64,000 bases of DNA. Origin: Paracoccus sanguinis (GTDB lineage Bacteria > Pseudomonadota > Alphaproteobacteria > Rhodobacterales > Rhodobacteraceae). How positions within the stretch are numbered: position 1 is the stretch's first letter; each line of letters begins with the position of its first letter. Below the pieces are notes generated by a model. That model was not told where the DNA came from. It worked only from the letters and a program-made list of their open reading frames with translations, and ran no database searches. Shown piece by piece: positions 8,943-21,310 of the stretch. The stretch is taken from NCBI RefSeq assembly GCF_900106665.1, contig NZ_FNNA01000001.1, positions 1,240,001-1,304,000 of the forward strand. Reading direction: 5' to 3'. A program made the translations under genes and the position numbers.

Positions 8943-9689
8943 ATGAACAAGCCGCTGATGGCCAAGGCCACCGCCGTCTGGCTGGTCGACAACACCACCC
9001 TCAGCTTCAAGCAGATCGCGGATTTCTGCGGGATGCACGAGCTCGAGGTCCAGGGCATCGCCGACGGCGACGTGGCGGCGGGCGTCAAGGGCTTCGACCC
9101 GGTCGCCTCGAACCAGCTTGACGAGGGCGAGATCGAGAAGGGCCAGAAGGACCCGGCCTACAAGCTCAAGCTGAAGCACAACCCCGCCGCCGAAGGCGAG
9201 GAAAAGCGCCGCGGCCCGCGCTATACGCCGCTCTCGAAGCGTCAGGACCGCCCGGCCGCGATCCTGTGGCTGGTCAAGTTCCACCCGGAACTGACCGACG
9301 CCCAGATCAGCCGCCTCGTCGGCACCACCAAGCCGACCATCGCCGCGATCCGCGACCGCAGCCACTGGAACATCCAGAACATCCAGCCGATCGACCCGGT
9401 CGCGCTCGGCCTCTGCCGCCAGTCGGAACTCGACGCGGCGGTGCAGAAGGCCGCGAAGTCCAAGCCCGAGGTCATGTCCGACGACGAGCGGCGCAAGCTC
9501 GTCTCGACCGAATCGAGCCTCGGGATGACCGAAGAGCCGCGCCTGCCCTCGTCCATCGCCGGGCTCGAGAACTTCACCCTCACCCGCGACGACAAGCCCG
9601 AGCCGTCGGTCGATGCCGACAGCTTCTTCAACCTGCCCGAGGGGGATGACGCGGGCGAGGACGACGAGGACGAGGACGGCCGCCGCTGA
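8943..9689 (+). CDS. trcR: Cell cycle transcriptional regulator TrcR family (DUF1013)
   Basis: This 248-residue protein shows the two conserved DUF1013 blocks: MAKATAVWLVDNTTLSFKQIADFCGMHELEVQGIADGDV near the N-terminus and YTPLSKRQDRPAAILWLVKFHPELTDAQISRLVGTTKPTIAAIRDRSHWN in the middle, both predicted helix-turn-helix-like. The C-terminus is acidic (GDDAGEDDEDEDGRR). The family is restricted to alphaproteobacteria and is annotated as a cell-cycle transcription regulator. ATG 8943 has a GAAGGAG site 6 nt upstream; the longer reading from 8871 adds unrelated residues. Confidence 0.88.
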   Translation: MNKPLMAKATAVWLVDNTTLSFKQIADFCGMHELEVQGIADGDVAAGVKGFDPVASNQLDEGEIEKGQKDPAYKLKLKHNPAAEGEEKRRGPRYTPLSKRQDRPAAILWLVKFHPELTDAQISRLVGTTKPTIAAIRDRSHWNIQNIQPIDPVALGLCRQSELDAAVQKAAKSKPEVMSDDERRKLVSTESSLGMTEEPRLPSSIAGLENFTLTRDDKPEPSVDADSFFNLPEGDDAGEDDEDEDGRR

Positions 9690-9708
9690 GGTCGCGGCCG
9701 CGCGGGGC

Positions 9709-12345
9709 TCACCCCTCCGGCGGCAACTCGGCCACCAGCGCATAGACCAGGTCCAGCGCCTCGCGCGGCGAGAGCGCATCGGGGCTGACCTCGCGCAGCC
9801 GCGCCTCGACCACCGAGGGCGCCGCCCGCACCGGCGCGGCGGCCGGCGGCGGGGCCGCGGCAAACAGCGGCAGGTCGTCGATCAGCGCGGCGGGGCGTCC
9901 CTTCCCCTCGCGAGCGCCTGATTCGAGCGCCGCGAGGATCGCCCGCGCCCGCTCCACCACCGAGGCGGGCAGCCCGGCCAGCCGCGCCACCTGCACCCCG
10001 TAGCTGCGGTCGGCGGCGCCACGCACGACCTCGTGCAGGAACACCACCTCGCCGTCCCACTCGCGCACCGCCACGGTGGCGTTCTCGACGCCGGGCAGCC
10101 GCGCCGCCGCCTGCGTCAGCTCGTGGTAATGGGTGGCGAACAGCGCCCGGCAGCGGTTCTGGGCGTGCAGATGCTCGAGCACCGCCCAGGCGATCGACAA
10201 CCCGTCCCAGGTCGCCGTGCCGCGGCCGATCTCGTCCAGGATCACCAGCGCGCCGGCGTCGGCCTGATTGAGGATCGCCGCCGTCTCGACCATCTCGACC
10301 ATGAAGGTCGAACGTCCACGCGCGAGGTCATCCGCCGCCCCCACGCGCGAGAAGAGCTGCGTCACCATCCCGATCCGCGCCCGCGCCGCGGGGACGAAGG
10401 CGCCCGCCTGCGCCAGCACCGCGATCAGCGCGTTCTGCCGCAGGAAGGTCGATTTCCCCGCCATGTTCGGCCCGGTCAGCAGCCAGATCGCCGGGGTCTC
10501 GCCCGCGGTCAGGGCGCAGTCGTTGGCCACGAAGGGCTCGCCCTTGCGGCGCAGGGCGCGCTCGACCACCGGATGCCGCCCCGCCTCGACCTCGAAGGCG
10601 CGGCTGTCCTCGACCACCGGCCGGGTCCAGCCCTCACCGGTCGCCAGATCCGCCCAGGCGGCGGTCACGTCGATCTCGGCCAGCGCCCGCGCCGTCACCC
10701 CGATCCGCCCCGCCTCGGCCAGCACCGCGCCGACCAGCCGGGCGAAGATGCCGCGCTCGATCTCGAGCGCCCGGTCGCGGGCGTTGAGGATGCGGGTCTC
10801 CAGCTCCGACAGTTCGACCGTGGTGAAGCGGATCTGGTTCGCGGTGGTCTGGCGGTGGATGAAGCGGGCGTTGAGCGGCGGGGCCAGCATCCGCTCGGCA
10901 TGGGTGGTGGTGGTCTCGATGAAATAGCCCAGCACGTTGTTGTGCTTGATCTTCAGGCTGGCGATGCCGGTCTCGGCGGCATAGTCGGCCTGCATCCGGC
11001 CGATCACGCCCCGGCCCTCGTCGCGCAGGGCGCGGGTCTCGTCCAGATCGGCGTCGAACCCCGGGGCCACGAAGCCGCCGTCGCGGGCGAGCAGCGGCGG
11101 CTCGGCCACCAGCGCCGCGTCAAGCAGCGCCACCAGCGCCTCGTGCCCGCCGAGATCGCCCGCCGCCGCGTCGAGCGCGGGGTCCGCCGCGCCCGGAATG
11201 TCGGCGATCCGCGCCGCCGCCGCCAGCCCGGCCCGGATCGCGCCCAGATCGCGCGGCCCGCCGCGGTCGAGTGCCAGCCGCGAGAGCGCCCGGTCGAGGT
11301 CGGGCACTGCCGACAGCGCCGCCCGCAACGCCTCGGTGCGGGCGGGATCGTCGGCCAGCGTCGCCACCGCGGCGTGGCGGCGCCGGATCTCGGCCAGATC
11401 GCGCGAGGGCGCGGACAACCGCCGCTCCAACAGCCGCGCGCCGGCGGCCGTCACCGTCCGGTCCACCGCGGCCAGAAGCGAGCCCTCGCGCCCGCCCGAC
11501 AGCGCCTGCGTCAGTTCGAGGTTGCGGCGGGTGGCGGCGTCGATGGCCATCGTCCCGGCGCCGCTTTCGCGCACCGGCGGCGCGAGCCGCGGCATCCGCC
11601 CGCGCTGGGTGAGGTCGAGGTAATCCGCGATCGCCCCCAGCGCCGCCAGCTCGGCCCGGGTGAACTGGCCGAAGCCGTCCAGCGTCTCGACCCCGTACAG
11701 CGCCGTCAGCCGACGCACGGCAGCGGTCGAATCGAAGCTGCCGGGGGAAAGCTCGGTCAGCGCCGCCCCGGCCTCGCGGGCGATCTCGTCCAGCCCCGAG
11801 CCCTCGACCGCCAGCAGCTCGCGCGGGGCGTGGCGGGCAAGCTCCGGCCCCAGCCGCGCGGGCGCGCAGGGCGCGACCCGCAGCGCGCCGGTCGAGATGT
11901 CGGCCCAGGCCAGCGCCGCCTCGTCACGGACCACCGCAAAGGCGGCGAGGAAATTGTGCCGCCGCGCCTCGAGCAGTGAATCCTCGGTCAGCGTGCCGGG
12001 CGTGACCAGCCGCACCACGTCGCGCGCCACGACCGACTTCGAGCCGCGCTTCTTCGCCTCGGCCGGGTCCTCCATCTGCTCGGCGATGGCGACGCGGAAG
12101 CCCTTGCGGATCAGCGTCAGCAGATAGCTTTCGGCGGCGTGGACCGGCACCCCGCACATCGGGATCGGCTTGCCCTCATGCGTGCCCCGCGCGGTCAGCG
12201 CGATGTCCAACGCCGCCGCCGCCGCCACGGCGTCGTCGAAGAACATCTCGTAGAAATCGCCCATGCGATAGAACAAGAGCGCGCCCGGATGCTGGGCGCG
12301 GATCGCCAGATACTGCGCCATCATCGGGGTCGGCTGGTCGGTCAT
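9709..12345 (-). CDS. mutS: DNA mismatch repair protein MutS
   Basis: This 878-residue MutS recognises base mismatches and small loops and starts repair with MutL. The mismatch-reading Phe-x-Glu motif is at residues 31-33 (FYE within [11 protein letters not shown]). The Walker A segment [13 protein letters not shown] is near residue 621, Walker B is [17 protein letters not shown], and a FATHYHEL segment follows. Connector, lever and clamp regions are complete, and the length is normal. It converges with trcR, 19 bp apart. Confidence 0.97.
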   Translation of the reverse strand: MTDQPTPMMAQYLAIRAQHPGALLFYRMGDFYEMFFDDAVAAAAALDIALTARGTHEGKPIPMCGVPVHAAESYLLTLIRKGFRVAIAEQMEDPAEAKKRGSKSVVARDVVRLVTPGTLTEDSLLEARRHNFLAAFAVVRDEAALAWADISTGALRVAPCAPARLGPELARHAPRELLAVEGSGLDEIAREAGAALTELSPGSFDSTAAVRRLTALYGVETLDGFGQFTRAELAALGAIADYLDLTQRGRMPRLAPPVRESGAGTMAIDAATRRNLELTQALSGGREGSLLAAVDRTVTAAGARLLERRLSAPSRDLAEIRRRHAAVATLADDPARTEALRAALSAVPDLDRALSRLALDRGGPRDLGAIRAGLAAAARIADIPGAADPALDAAAGDLGGHEALVALLDAALVAEPPLLARDGGFVAPGFDADLDETRALRDEGRGVIGRMQADYAAETGIASLKIKHNNVLGYFIETTTTHAERMLAPPLNARFIHRQTTANQIRFTTVELSELETRILNARDRALEIERGIFARLVGAVLAEAGRIGVTARALAEIDVTAAWADLATGEGWTRPVVEDSRAFEVEAGRHPVVERALRRKGEPFVANDCALTAGETPAIWLLTGPNMAGKSTFLRQNALIAVLAQAGAFVPAARARIGMVTQLFSRVGAADDLARGRSTFMVEMVETAAILNQADAGALVILDEIGRGTATWDGLSIAWAVLEHLHAQNRCRALFATHYHELTQAAARLPGVENATVAVREWDGEVVFLHEVVRGAADRSYGVQVARLAGLPASVVERARAILAALESGAREGKGRPAALIDDLPLFAAAPPPAAAPVRAAPSVVEARLREVSPDALSPREALDLVYALVAELPPEG

Positions 12346-12423
12346 CGGGGCGTCCGGGGCGGCTGGGAGGGGCTTTCACCGCTTCTAGTGCCGCGCCGGG
12401 GCAAGGGAAACCGAGTGGCGTCG

Positions 12424-12449
12424 TTCCGGCCCAAATACCCGGCAGCACC
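12424..12449 (-). repeat. Dispersed GGGATATTTGGG-type repeat, diverged copy
   Basis: The minus strand reads GCCGGGTATTTGGGCCGGAA, a shorter and diverged version of the repeat seen at 8065 and 34345. It lies between mutS and the hydratase-like gene. Confidence 0.45.
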
Positions 12450-12531
12450 CGCCCGCCGCGCGGCGCTGTAGACAGAGGCGCCCCGCCCTGCCACCACTCA
12501 CCCACCATCCGCGAAGTGAGGAGGCTTCCCG

Positions 12532-13374
12532 ATGACCCCGACGAAACTCGCCCTGACGCTGGCGGCGGCGCTCGCCGCCGGCCCCGCCCTCGCCGTCTGC
12601 CCGCCGCCGCCGGTGGTGGCGGATGCGGCGCACGGCTGGCTGAACGGCCAGCGGGTGGGCGACCTGCATCTGAACAGCATGGCCGACGCCGCCTGCGCCT
12701 ATGCCACCTACCGCGCCACGCTCGCGGGCGCGATGGGCAAGCCGGTCGGCTGGAAGGTCGGCTTCACCTCGAAACCCGCGCAAGAGAAGTTCGGCGTCAC
12801 CGCCCCGGTTGCGGGCCAGCTGTTCGCCGACATGATCAAGACGGACGGCGCCTCCGTCTCGATGAAGGGCTCGCGCGCGCCGTTCTTCGAGGCCGACCTG
12901 ATCGTGACCGTCAAGGACGCCGCCATCAACAGCGCCAAGACGCGCGAGGAGGCCGCGGCCGCGCTGGACGAGGTGGTGCCGTTCATCGAGATCCCCGACA
13001 TGGCGCTGACCAGGGGGCTCGCGCCCACCGGCCTGCTGATGGCGGCCTATGGGGTGATGCCGTGGCGCGGGGTCGAGGGGACGGGCGTGAAGATCGCCGA
13101 TCTCGCGGACCCGGTCGCCGACCTCGCGGCGCTGACCGTCGACCTCAAGGAGGGTGGCAAGACCGTAGCCGAGGGCAAGGGCGAGATGCTGCTCGGCCAC
13201 CCGCTCGACGTGGTGCTGTGGCTGGTCGGCCAGGGGGTGACGCTGGCGCCCGGGGACGCGATCTCGCTCGGGTCGCTCTCGGCGCTGACGCCGGCGAAGC
13301 CAGGGCAGTCACTCAGCGCCGATTACAGCGTCGGCGGCAAGACCATGCACGTCGCGGCGACGCTGACGGAGTGA
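12532..13374 (+). CDS. Exported 2-keto-4-pentenoate hydratase/FAH-like protein
   Basis: The 280-residue protein combines a signal peptide (MTPTKLALTLAAALAAGPALA, cleavage before VC) with a hydratase fold of the MhpD/fumarylacetoacetase superfamily. Similar blocks are GWKVGFTSKPAQEKFGV, the metal-ligand region FFEADLIVTVKD and VVPFIEIPDMAL. The usual E-x-E metal pair appears as E-A-D. Most relatives are cytosolic enzymes of aromatic meta-cleavage; an exported version with no catabolic neighbours is unusual. The start follows GAGGAGG. Substrate unknown. Confidence 0.72.
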   Translation: MTPTKLALTLAAALAAGPALAVCPPPPVVADAAHGWLNGQRVGDLHLNSMADAACAYATYRATLAGAMGKPVGWKVGFTSKPAQEKFGVTAPVAGQLFADMIKTDGASVSMKGSRAPFFEADLIVTVKDAAINSAKTREEAAAALDEVVPFIEIPDMALTRGLAPTGLLMAAYGVMPWRGVEGTGVKIADLADPVADLAALTVDLKEGGKTVAEGKGEMLLGHPLDVVLWLVGQGVTLAPGDAISLGSLSALTPAKPGQSLSADYSVGGKTMHVAATLTE

Positions 13375-13384
13375 CGGTGGCGGA

Positions 13385-14137
13385 CTACAGCACCCGCTGC
13401 AGGAACGCCTGCGTGCGCGGATCGCGCGGCGCGGAGAAGATCAGTTCCGGCGGCCCTTCCTCGACGATGCGGCCGCCGTCCATGAACACCACCCGGTCGG
13501 CGATCTCGCGCGCGAACTGCATCTCGTGGGTGACGACCACCATCGTCTGCCCGCCCTCGGCCACACGCCGCATCAGGGCCAGCACCTCGCCCACCCACTC
13601 GGGGTCGAGCGCCGAGGTCGGCTCGTCCAAGAGCATCAGATCGGCCTGAAGCGCCATGGCGCGGGCAATGCCCACGCGCTGCTGCTGGCCGCCCGACAGC
13701 GCCGAGGGATAGGCGTCGCCGCGGTCGCCCAGGCCGATGTCGCGCAGGATCGCGTCGGCGCGCGCCTCGGCCTCGTCGCGCGGGACGCCGCGGACCACGA
13801 CCAGCCCCTCGGCGATGTTCTGGCGCGCGGTGCGGTTGGCAAACAGCGCATAGCTCTGGAATACGAACGAGGTGCGGCGACGCAGGGCGAGGATCTCGGG
13901 GCGGCGCGCGGTGGCGGCATCGAGGGTCAGCCCGCCGACCGACACCTGCCCCGCGGTCGCGCGCTCGAGAAAGTTCCAGCAGCGCAAGAGCGTGGACTTG
14001 CCGGTGCCCGACGGCCCGATCACCGCCACGCATTCGCCCGGCGCCACGCTCAGCGTGATGCCGTTGAGCACCGGGCCGGCGCCGAAGTGCTTGACCAGCC
14101 CGGTGACGGCGGCGGCGGTCTGCGGCGCGCCGCTCAT
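13385..14137 (-). CDS. Polar amino-acid ABC transporter ATP-binding protein
   Basis: This 250-residue ATPase has Walker [13 protein letters not shown], the signature [16 protein letters not shown], Walker [21 protein letters not shown] and the switch His in [13 protein letters not shown]. The Q-loop [14 protein letters not shown] and overall pattern fit the polar amino-acid/cystine (PAAT) family. ATG 14137 overlaps the permease stop by 4 bp (ATGA), so it is last in a binding protein-permease-ATPase operon. Confidence 0.9.
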   Translation of the reverse strand: MSGAPQTAAAVTGLVKHFGAGPVLNGITLSVAPGECVAVIGPSGTGKSTLLRCWNFLERATAGQVSVGGLTLDAATARRPEILALRRRTSFVFQSYALFANRTARQNIAEGLVVVRGVPRDEAEARADAILRDIGLGDRGDAYPSALSGGQQQRVGIARAMALQADLMLLDEPTSALDPEWVGEVLALMRRVAEGGQTMVVVTHEMQFAREIADRVVFMDGGRIVEEGPPELIFSAPRDPRTQAFLQRVL

Positions 14138-14802
14138 GCCCGGACCCCCCGGCCCAGCCGGACCTCGAGCGCCTTCTGCACCCGGCTCAGCGCCTCGACG
14201 ATGACCCAATAGATCACCGCGACGGTCAGGAACGCCTCGAGATAGCGAAAGCTGCCCGCGGCCTCTTTCTGCGCCGCGCCCATCATCTCGGTCACGCCGA
14301 GGGTGAAGGCGAGCGAGGTCGATTTCAGGATGTCCACGAAATAGTTGATCAGCGTCGGCGCCGCGACCCGGGCCGCCTGCGGCAGGATGATTCGGCGCAT
14401 GGTCTGCACCTCGGTCATGCCGACCGAGCGCGCGGCCTCCCACTGGTCGCGGGCGACGCCGAGGATCGCGCCGCGCAGGCTCTCGGCCATGTAGGCCGAG
14501 AAATGCAGCGTCAGGCCCAGCATCGCCGCGGTGATGCCGTCGATGCGGGTGAAGAACGCCACCGCCTGCGGCAGACCGTAGTAGAAGAGGAACAGCTGCA
14601 CGAGCAGCGGGGTGCCGCGGAAGAAGCTGATGAACACCCCCGCGAGCTGATGCGCCACCGGGACGCGCAGCACCCGGATCACCGCGAGGATCGACGACAG
14701 GACCAGCGCCCCCGCCATCGATCCCGCCGCCATCGCCACGGTCAGCGGCACATAGCCGAGGATGACCGGGAACAGCCCTGCCATGTAGCCGAGGTCGATC
14801 AC
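14134..14802 (-). CDS. Polar amino-acid ABC transporter permease
   Basis: This 222-residue HisM/GlnP-type permease has about five hydrophobic helices. [20 protein letters not shown] is the conserved family segment, and the EAA cytoplasmic loop is [27 protein letters not shown]. It begins with GTG 14802, 13 bp after the binding-protein gene. One subtype of permease is present, so a homodimer is likely. Confidence 0.88.
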   Translation of the reverse strand: MIDLGYMAGLFPVILGYVPLTVAMAAGSMAGALVLSSILAVIRVLRVPVAHQLAGVFISFFRGTPLLVQLFLFYYGLPQAVAFFTRIDGITAAMLGLTLHFSAYMAESLRGAILGVARDQWEAARSVGMTEVQTMRRIILPQAARVAAPTLINYFVDILKSTSLAFTLGVTEMMGAAQKEAAGSFRYLEAFLTVAVIYWVIVEALSRVQKALEVRLGRGVRA

Positions 14803-14815
14803 CCGGTCCGGTCCG

Positions 14816-15700
14816 TCAGTTGGTCGCCGCCGGGGCCATCCCCGCCGCCGGGGCCGGGGCCGGGGTGGCAGCGGGCGCGGTAGCCGGGGCCGCCTCGGCG
14901 GCCGGCGCCACCGCGTCGCCCTCGGCCGGGGCCACGGCGTTGTCGGCGCCGGTCGCGGGGCGGGTGATGTCGGTGCCGAACCATTTTTCGCTGATTTCGG
15001 TCAGCGTCCCGTCCGCCGCCAGCGCCTCGAGCGCGCCGTCCACCTTGTCGCGCATGGCCCGCCCGGCCTCGTCGCTGCGGAACGGCAGGGCGTTGCGGAT
15101 CTCGCTGAAGGGGGCGCCGGCGAGCTGCAGCGGCAGCCCGCTTTCGCGGATCAGCTGGACCGAGCTCACCCGGTCCATCACGAACGCATCGACCCGGCCC
15201 AGCGCGGTTTCCTGCGCGATGTTGCCCTCGTAGGTCTTGATCTCGATGTCGGCGGCGTCGGGCCGCTCGCGCATCAGCTGCTCGTAGTTCGAGCCGAGGT
15301 CCACCGCGACGGTCTTGCCGGCCAGGCTCTCGACCCCGGTCACCGCGTCGTTGCCCTTGCGGGTCACGACCTGCGCGCCGTCATAGACATAGGGTCGGGT
15401 GAAGGTGAAGCGCGCCTCGCGCTCGGGGGTGATGGTGATCTGGTTGGCGATCGTGTCGATCCGCCCCGAATCGAGCGCCCCGACCAGCCCCGAGAACCCC
15501 ATCGTCACGAACTCGACCGTGTCGCCGGTGCGGGCGCCGACGGCGTTCAGCACGTCCACCTCGAACCCCTGCAGCTGGTTGTTGCGGGTGAAGGTGAAGG
15601 GGAAATACTGGCCCGACATCCCCACGCGGATCGTCTCGGCCGAGGCCGTGCCAGCCAGCAGCACCAGGATCGCCGTGGCCGCTTTCAGGGATTTGATCAT
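14816..15700 (-). CDS. Periplasmic polar amino-acid (cystine-like) binding protein
   Basis: This 294-residue substrate-binding protein has a signal peptide (MIKSLKAATAILVLLAGTASA). The SBP_bac_3 fold is evident from GQYFPFTFTRNNQLQGFEVD and from SLAGKTVAVDLGSNYEQLM. The overall look is nearest to cystine/cysteine importers, but the ligand cannot be fixed from sequence. The last 40 or so residues are an Ala/Pro-rich tail not needed for the fold. It is first in the operon, followed by permease and ATPase. Confidence 0.87.
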   Translation of the reverse strand: MIKSLKAATAILVLLAGTASAETIRVGMSGQYFPFTFTRNNQLQGFEVDVLNAVGARTGDTVEFVTMGFSGLVGALDSGRIDTIANQITITPEREARFTFTRPYVYDGAQVVTRKGNDAVTGVESLAGKTVAVDLGSNYEQLMRERPDAADIEIKTYEGNIAQETALGRVDAFVMDRVSSVQLIRESGLPLQLAGAPFSEIRNALPFRSDEAGRAMRDKVDGALEALAADGTLTEISEKWFGTDITRPATGADNAVAPAEGDAVAPAAEAAPATAPAATPAPAPAAGMAPAATN

Positions 15701-15879
15701 GCTGTGGTCCTCTGTCTCGCGCGGCGTGCCGCGCAGTCTCTTGCGTTGCCTGTCTGTTACCGCAAACTGTCAGGCAGCGATAGGCCTTCCGCGCCGTCGG
15801 CGTTCGAGAGGACCGGATAGCATTTGCCGACGCCCCCGCCGCCGCAGTAAGCGGAAGCCAGCATCAGGGGGGGACCACC

Positions 15880-18159
<2,280 letters not shown>

Positions 18160-18185
18160 GCCTCAGAGGTGCAGGGGCCGGGGAC

Positions 18186-18881
18186 CTAGCGCAGCCACGG
18201 CTTCGCCGGGTCCTCGGCCGCCAGTTCGCGCAACGCCTCGATGTCGTCGATATGGGCGACGGCTGCCTCGATCCTCACGCCGTGCTGGCGCAGCCGGGCA
18301 AAGGCGCGCGACAAGCTTTCGGGCTTCATCCCCAGGCGCCCGGCGATCAGCGTCTTGTTGTAGGGCAGCGCCACGGTGCAGGCGCCGTCGCCGGCGGCGA
18401 GGTCCAGCAGGAACTCGGCCACCCGCTGCACGCCCGAGCGCGCCTTCAGGTGCTCGACCTGCTCGACGAGCTGCTGCAGGTGGACATAGGTCGCCGCAAG
18501 CATCGAGGTTGCCAGCGTCGCATCGCTCTCGAGCAGGTGGCGCAGCCGTACCCCGTCCAGCCGCAAGAGCCGCGCCGGGGTGATCGCCTCGGCCGAGACC
18601 GGGTAGATGCCGCCCTTGAGCGCCACCGCCTCGCCGAAGCTGCGGCCGCGGGTCATCACGCTCACCACCGCCTCGGCCCCCGAGGGCGCCACGCGGTAAA
18701 GCTTCACCCAGCCGTCGAGCAGGATGAACACCGCCGCCGCCGGATCGTCCTGCAGGAACAGCGTCTGCCCCGTCTCGGCGGTCAGCACCACCGCGCCGTC
18801 CAGAAGCTTGTCCTGCACCGGCGGCCCGAGCCGGGCGAGCAGGGGGGACTGGCGGGCGGTCTGCTGGTCGGCGGGGGTCAT
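18186..18881 (-). CDS. Crp/Fnr family transcriptional regulator
   Basis: This 231-residue regulator has an N-terminal cyclic-nucleotide-binding-like beta roll (ETGQTLFLQDDPAAAVFILLDGWVKLYR) and a C-terminal winged helix whose recognition helix reads KPESLSRAFARLRQHG. The E-x2-S-R pattern is that of FNR-type proteins that read TTGA-N6-TCAA. The N-terminus has no cysteine cluster, so it should not bind an FNR-type Fe-S cluster; a DNR/NNR-like NO sensor is possible. It is the only such gene in the window and so is a candidate for the boxes upstream of norC and nirS. That link is inference. Confidence 0.83.
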   Translation of the reverse strand: MTPADQQTARQSPLLARLGPPVQDKLLDGAVVLTAETGQTLFLQDDPAAAVFILLDGWVKLYRVAPSGAEAVVSVMTRGRSFGEAVALKGGIYPVSAEAITPARLLRLDGVRLRHLLESDATLATSMLAATYVHLQQLVEQVEHLKARSGVQRVAEFLLDLAAGDGACTVALPYNKTLIAGRLGMKPESLSRAFARLRQHGVRIEAAVAHIDDIEALRELAAEDPAKPWLR

Positions 18882-19080
18882 GCAATGCTCCTGACGCAGG
18901 CGGGACGTGCGGGCCAGTGCATCTGCTACGCAAGCCCGGCCGGGGTTGCAACCGCCCGGGCGGGCGGTGGGGCGGCGGTGGGGCGGGCGGTTGGCGGGCG
19001 TGGTATACCAGCCCTTGCGCCCGGTCGCCGCTCTGGCCAATCTGGCCGCGACCCGCCGTTTCCCCCGAGAGGCCCGTGCC

Positions 19081-20529
19081 ATGACCGCCCCGACCCCGAC
19101 CCTGCCCCGGCCGCTGAACCTCATCGCGGGCGACTGGGTTCCGGCGCGGTCGGGGGCGCGCATGGCGGTCGTCTCACCCCGCGACGGGCAGGGCTTCGCC
19201 GAGATCGCGGATTCGGACGCGTCCGACATCGACGCCGCCGTGGCCGCGGCCCGCACGGCGCTCGAGACCGGCGACTGGGGCCGCCTCAGCGCGGCCGAGC
19301 GGGGCCGTCTGCTGATGCGCTACGCCGCCGCGATCCTGGCCGACGCCGACGCGCTCGCCGCGCTTGAGACCCGTGACAACGGCAAGCCGCTGGCGCAGGC
19401 GCGCGCCGACATGGTGCTGACGGCGCGGTATTTCGAATATTACGGCGGCGCCGCCGACAAGGTGCATGGCGAGGTGATCCCCTTCCAGCCCGGCACCACG
19501 GTCGCCGTCACACGCGGCCCGCATGGCGTCACCGGCCATATCGTGCCCTGGAACTACCCCGCGCAGATCTACGGCCGCTCGGTCGGGGCGGCGCTGGCGA
19601 TGGGCAACGCCTGCGTCTTGAAACCGGCCGAGGATGCCTGCCTCTCGATCCTGCGACTGGCCGAGATCGCGAGCGGCATCCTGCCCCCCGGCGCGCTCAA
19701 CGTCGTCACCGGGCGCGGCGAGGTGGCGGGCCGCGCGCTGTCCGAACACCCGGGCGTCGACTTCCTCAGCTTCACCGGCTCGCCCGAGGTGGGCCAGATG
19801 ATCCAAATCGCCGCGGCCAGGAACTTCATCGGCTGCACGCTGGAACTGGGCGGCAAGTCGCCGCAGATCGTCTTTGCCGACGCCGATCTGGACGCCGCCC
19901 TGCCGGTGCTCGCCAACGCCATCATCCAGAACGGCGGGCAGACCTGCTCGGCCGGCTCGCGGGTGCTGATCGAGCGCCCGATCTGGGACGACCTCACCGC
20001 CCGCCTCGCCGAGCGGTTCCGCGGCGTCGAGGCGTCCGACGCCCCCGACGCCATCCTCGGCCCGCTGATCTCGGCGAGGCAAAAGGCACGGGTGGAACGC
20101 TACATCGCCGAGGCCGGCGCGCTGGAACTCGCCCGCGGCCGGGTCGCCGGCAACGCGCCGTCCGAGGGGTTCTACGTCCCGCCCGTCCTCTTCGGCCCGG
20201 TCGATCCCCAAAGCCCCCTCGCCCAAGAGGAGATCTTCGGCCCCGTCCTCTGCGCCATCCCCTTCGACACCGAGGCCGAGGCCATCGCCATCGCCAACGG
20301 CACCGACTACGGCCTCGTCGCCGGGATCTGGACCCGCGACGGCGCCCGCCAGGCGCGCGTCGCCAACGCCATGCGCTGTGGGCAGGTGTTCATCAACGGC
20401 TACGGCGCCGGCGGCGGGGTGGAACTGCCCTTCGGCGGCATCCGCAAGTCCGGCCACGGCCGCGAAAAGGGGTTCGAGGCGCTCTACGAGTTTTCCACGA
20501 TCAAGACGATCGTGAACCATCACGGCTGA
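19081..20529 (+). CDS. NAD(P)+-dependent aldehyde dehydrogenase
   Basis: This 482-residue ALDH superfamily enzyme oxidises an aldehyde to the acid. It carries VPWNYPAQIYGRSVGAALAM, the Glu of TLELGGKSPQIV, the nucleophile Cys in NGGQTCSAGSR, and EEIFGPVL near the C-terminus. ATG 19081 matches the family N-terminus (LNLIAGDWVPARSG). An SDR dehydrogenase follows 12 bp downstream, so the pair may oxidise an alcohol through an aldehyde to an acid. Substrate unknown. Confidence 0.9.
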   Translation: MTAPTPTLPRPLNLIAGDWVPARSGARMAVVSPRDGQGFAEIADSDASDIDAAVAAARTALETGDWGRLSAAERGRLLMRYAAAILADADALAALETRDNGKPLAQARADMVLTARYFEYYGGAADKVHGEVIPFQPGTTVAVTRGPHGVTGHIVPWNYPAQIYGRSVGAALAMGNACVLKPAEDACLSILRLAEIASGILPPGALNVVTGRGEVAGRALSEHPGVDFLSFTGSPEVGQMIQIAAARNFIGCTLELGGKSPQIVFADADLDAALPVLANAIIQNGGQTCSAGSRVLIERPIWDDLTARLAERFRGVEASDAPDAILGPLISARQKARVERYIAEAGALELARGRVAGNAPSEGFYVPPVLFGPVDPQSPLAQEEIFGPVLCAIPFDTEAEAIAIANGTDYGLVAGIWTRDGARQARVANAMRCGQVFINGYGAGGGVELPFGGIRKSGHGREKGFEALYEFSTIKTIVNHHG

Positions 20530-20541
20530 AGGGGAGACGCC

Positions 20542-21291
20542 ATGAGACTGCAGGGCAAGACGGCGCTGGTGACCGGCGCGGCATCCGGCTTCGGCCGTGG
20601 CATCGCCGAGACCTTCGCGCGCGAGGGCGCCCGCGTCGCCATCGTGGACCTGAACGCCGAGGGCGCGCGCGAGGTCGCGGCCGCCATCGGCGGCGCCGCC
20701 ATCGCGCTGACCTGCGACGTCTCGAAGGCCGAGGACGTGAACCGCGCGGTCGAGGACACCCGCGCGGCCTTCGGCGGGCTCGACATCGTGGTGAACAACG
20801 CCGGCTGGACCAACCCCAACCGCCCGCTGATGGAGACGGACGAGGCCACCTTCCGCAAGATCTACGACATCAACGTGCTGTCGATCTTCCACATGGTGAA
20901 GGCGATGGTGCCGCACTGGCGGGCCGAGGGTGGGGGCGTGATGATCAACATCGGCTCGACCGCCGGCATCCGGCCGCGGCCGGGGCTGACGTGGTACAAC
21001 TCGTCGAAGGGCGCGGTGAACCTGATGAGCCGCAGCCTCGCGGCCGAGCTTGCGCCCGACAACATCCGGGTCAACTGCATCGCCCCGGTGATGGGGGCGA
21101 CGGCGCTGCTCGAACAGTTCATGGGGGTGCCGGACACGCCCGAGAACCGGGCGAAGTTCGTGGCCACGATCCCGCTGGGGCGGATGTCCACGCCCCGCGA
21201 CATCGCCAACGCGGCCCTCTATCTCGCGTCCGACGAGGCGGATTTCATCACCGGCGTCGTGCTCGAGGTGGACGGCGGGCGGACCATCTGA
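20542..21291 (+). CDS. SDR family oxidoreductase
   Basis: This 249-residue classical short-chain dehydrogenase has the cofactor motif GAASGFGRGIAE, NNAG at about residue 90, and the catalytic YxxxK as YNSSKGA preceded by a Ser. DLNAEG after beta-2 suggests NAD(H). GGGGAG precedes the ATG. Likely co-transcribed with the upstream aldehyde dehydrogenase. Confidence 0.9.
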   Translation: MRLQGKTALVTGAASGFGRGIAETFAREGARVAIVDLNAEGAREVAAAIGGAAIALTCDVSKAEDVNRAVEDTRAAFGGLDIVVNNAGWTNPNRPLMETDEATFRKIYDINVLSIFHMVKAMVPHWRAEGGGVMINIGSTAGIRPRPGLTWYNSSKGAVNLMSRSLAAELAPDNIRVNCIAPVMGATALLEQFMGVPDTPENRAKFVATIPLGRMSTPRDIANAALYLASDEADFITGVVLEVDGGRTI

Positions 21292-21310
21292 GGGCCGCCC
21301 CGCGCAGGCG

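Noticed and set aside
10033-11979. 648-codon plus-strand open frame opposite mutS
   Set aside because: Arg/Gly/His-rich shadow of mutS with no domain.
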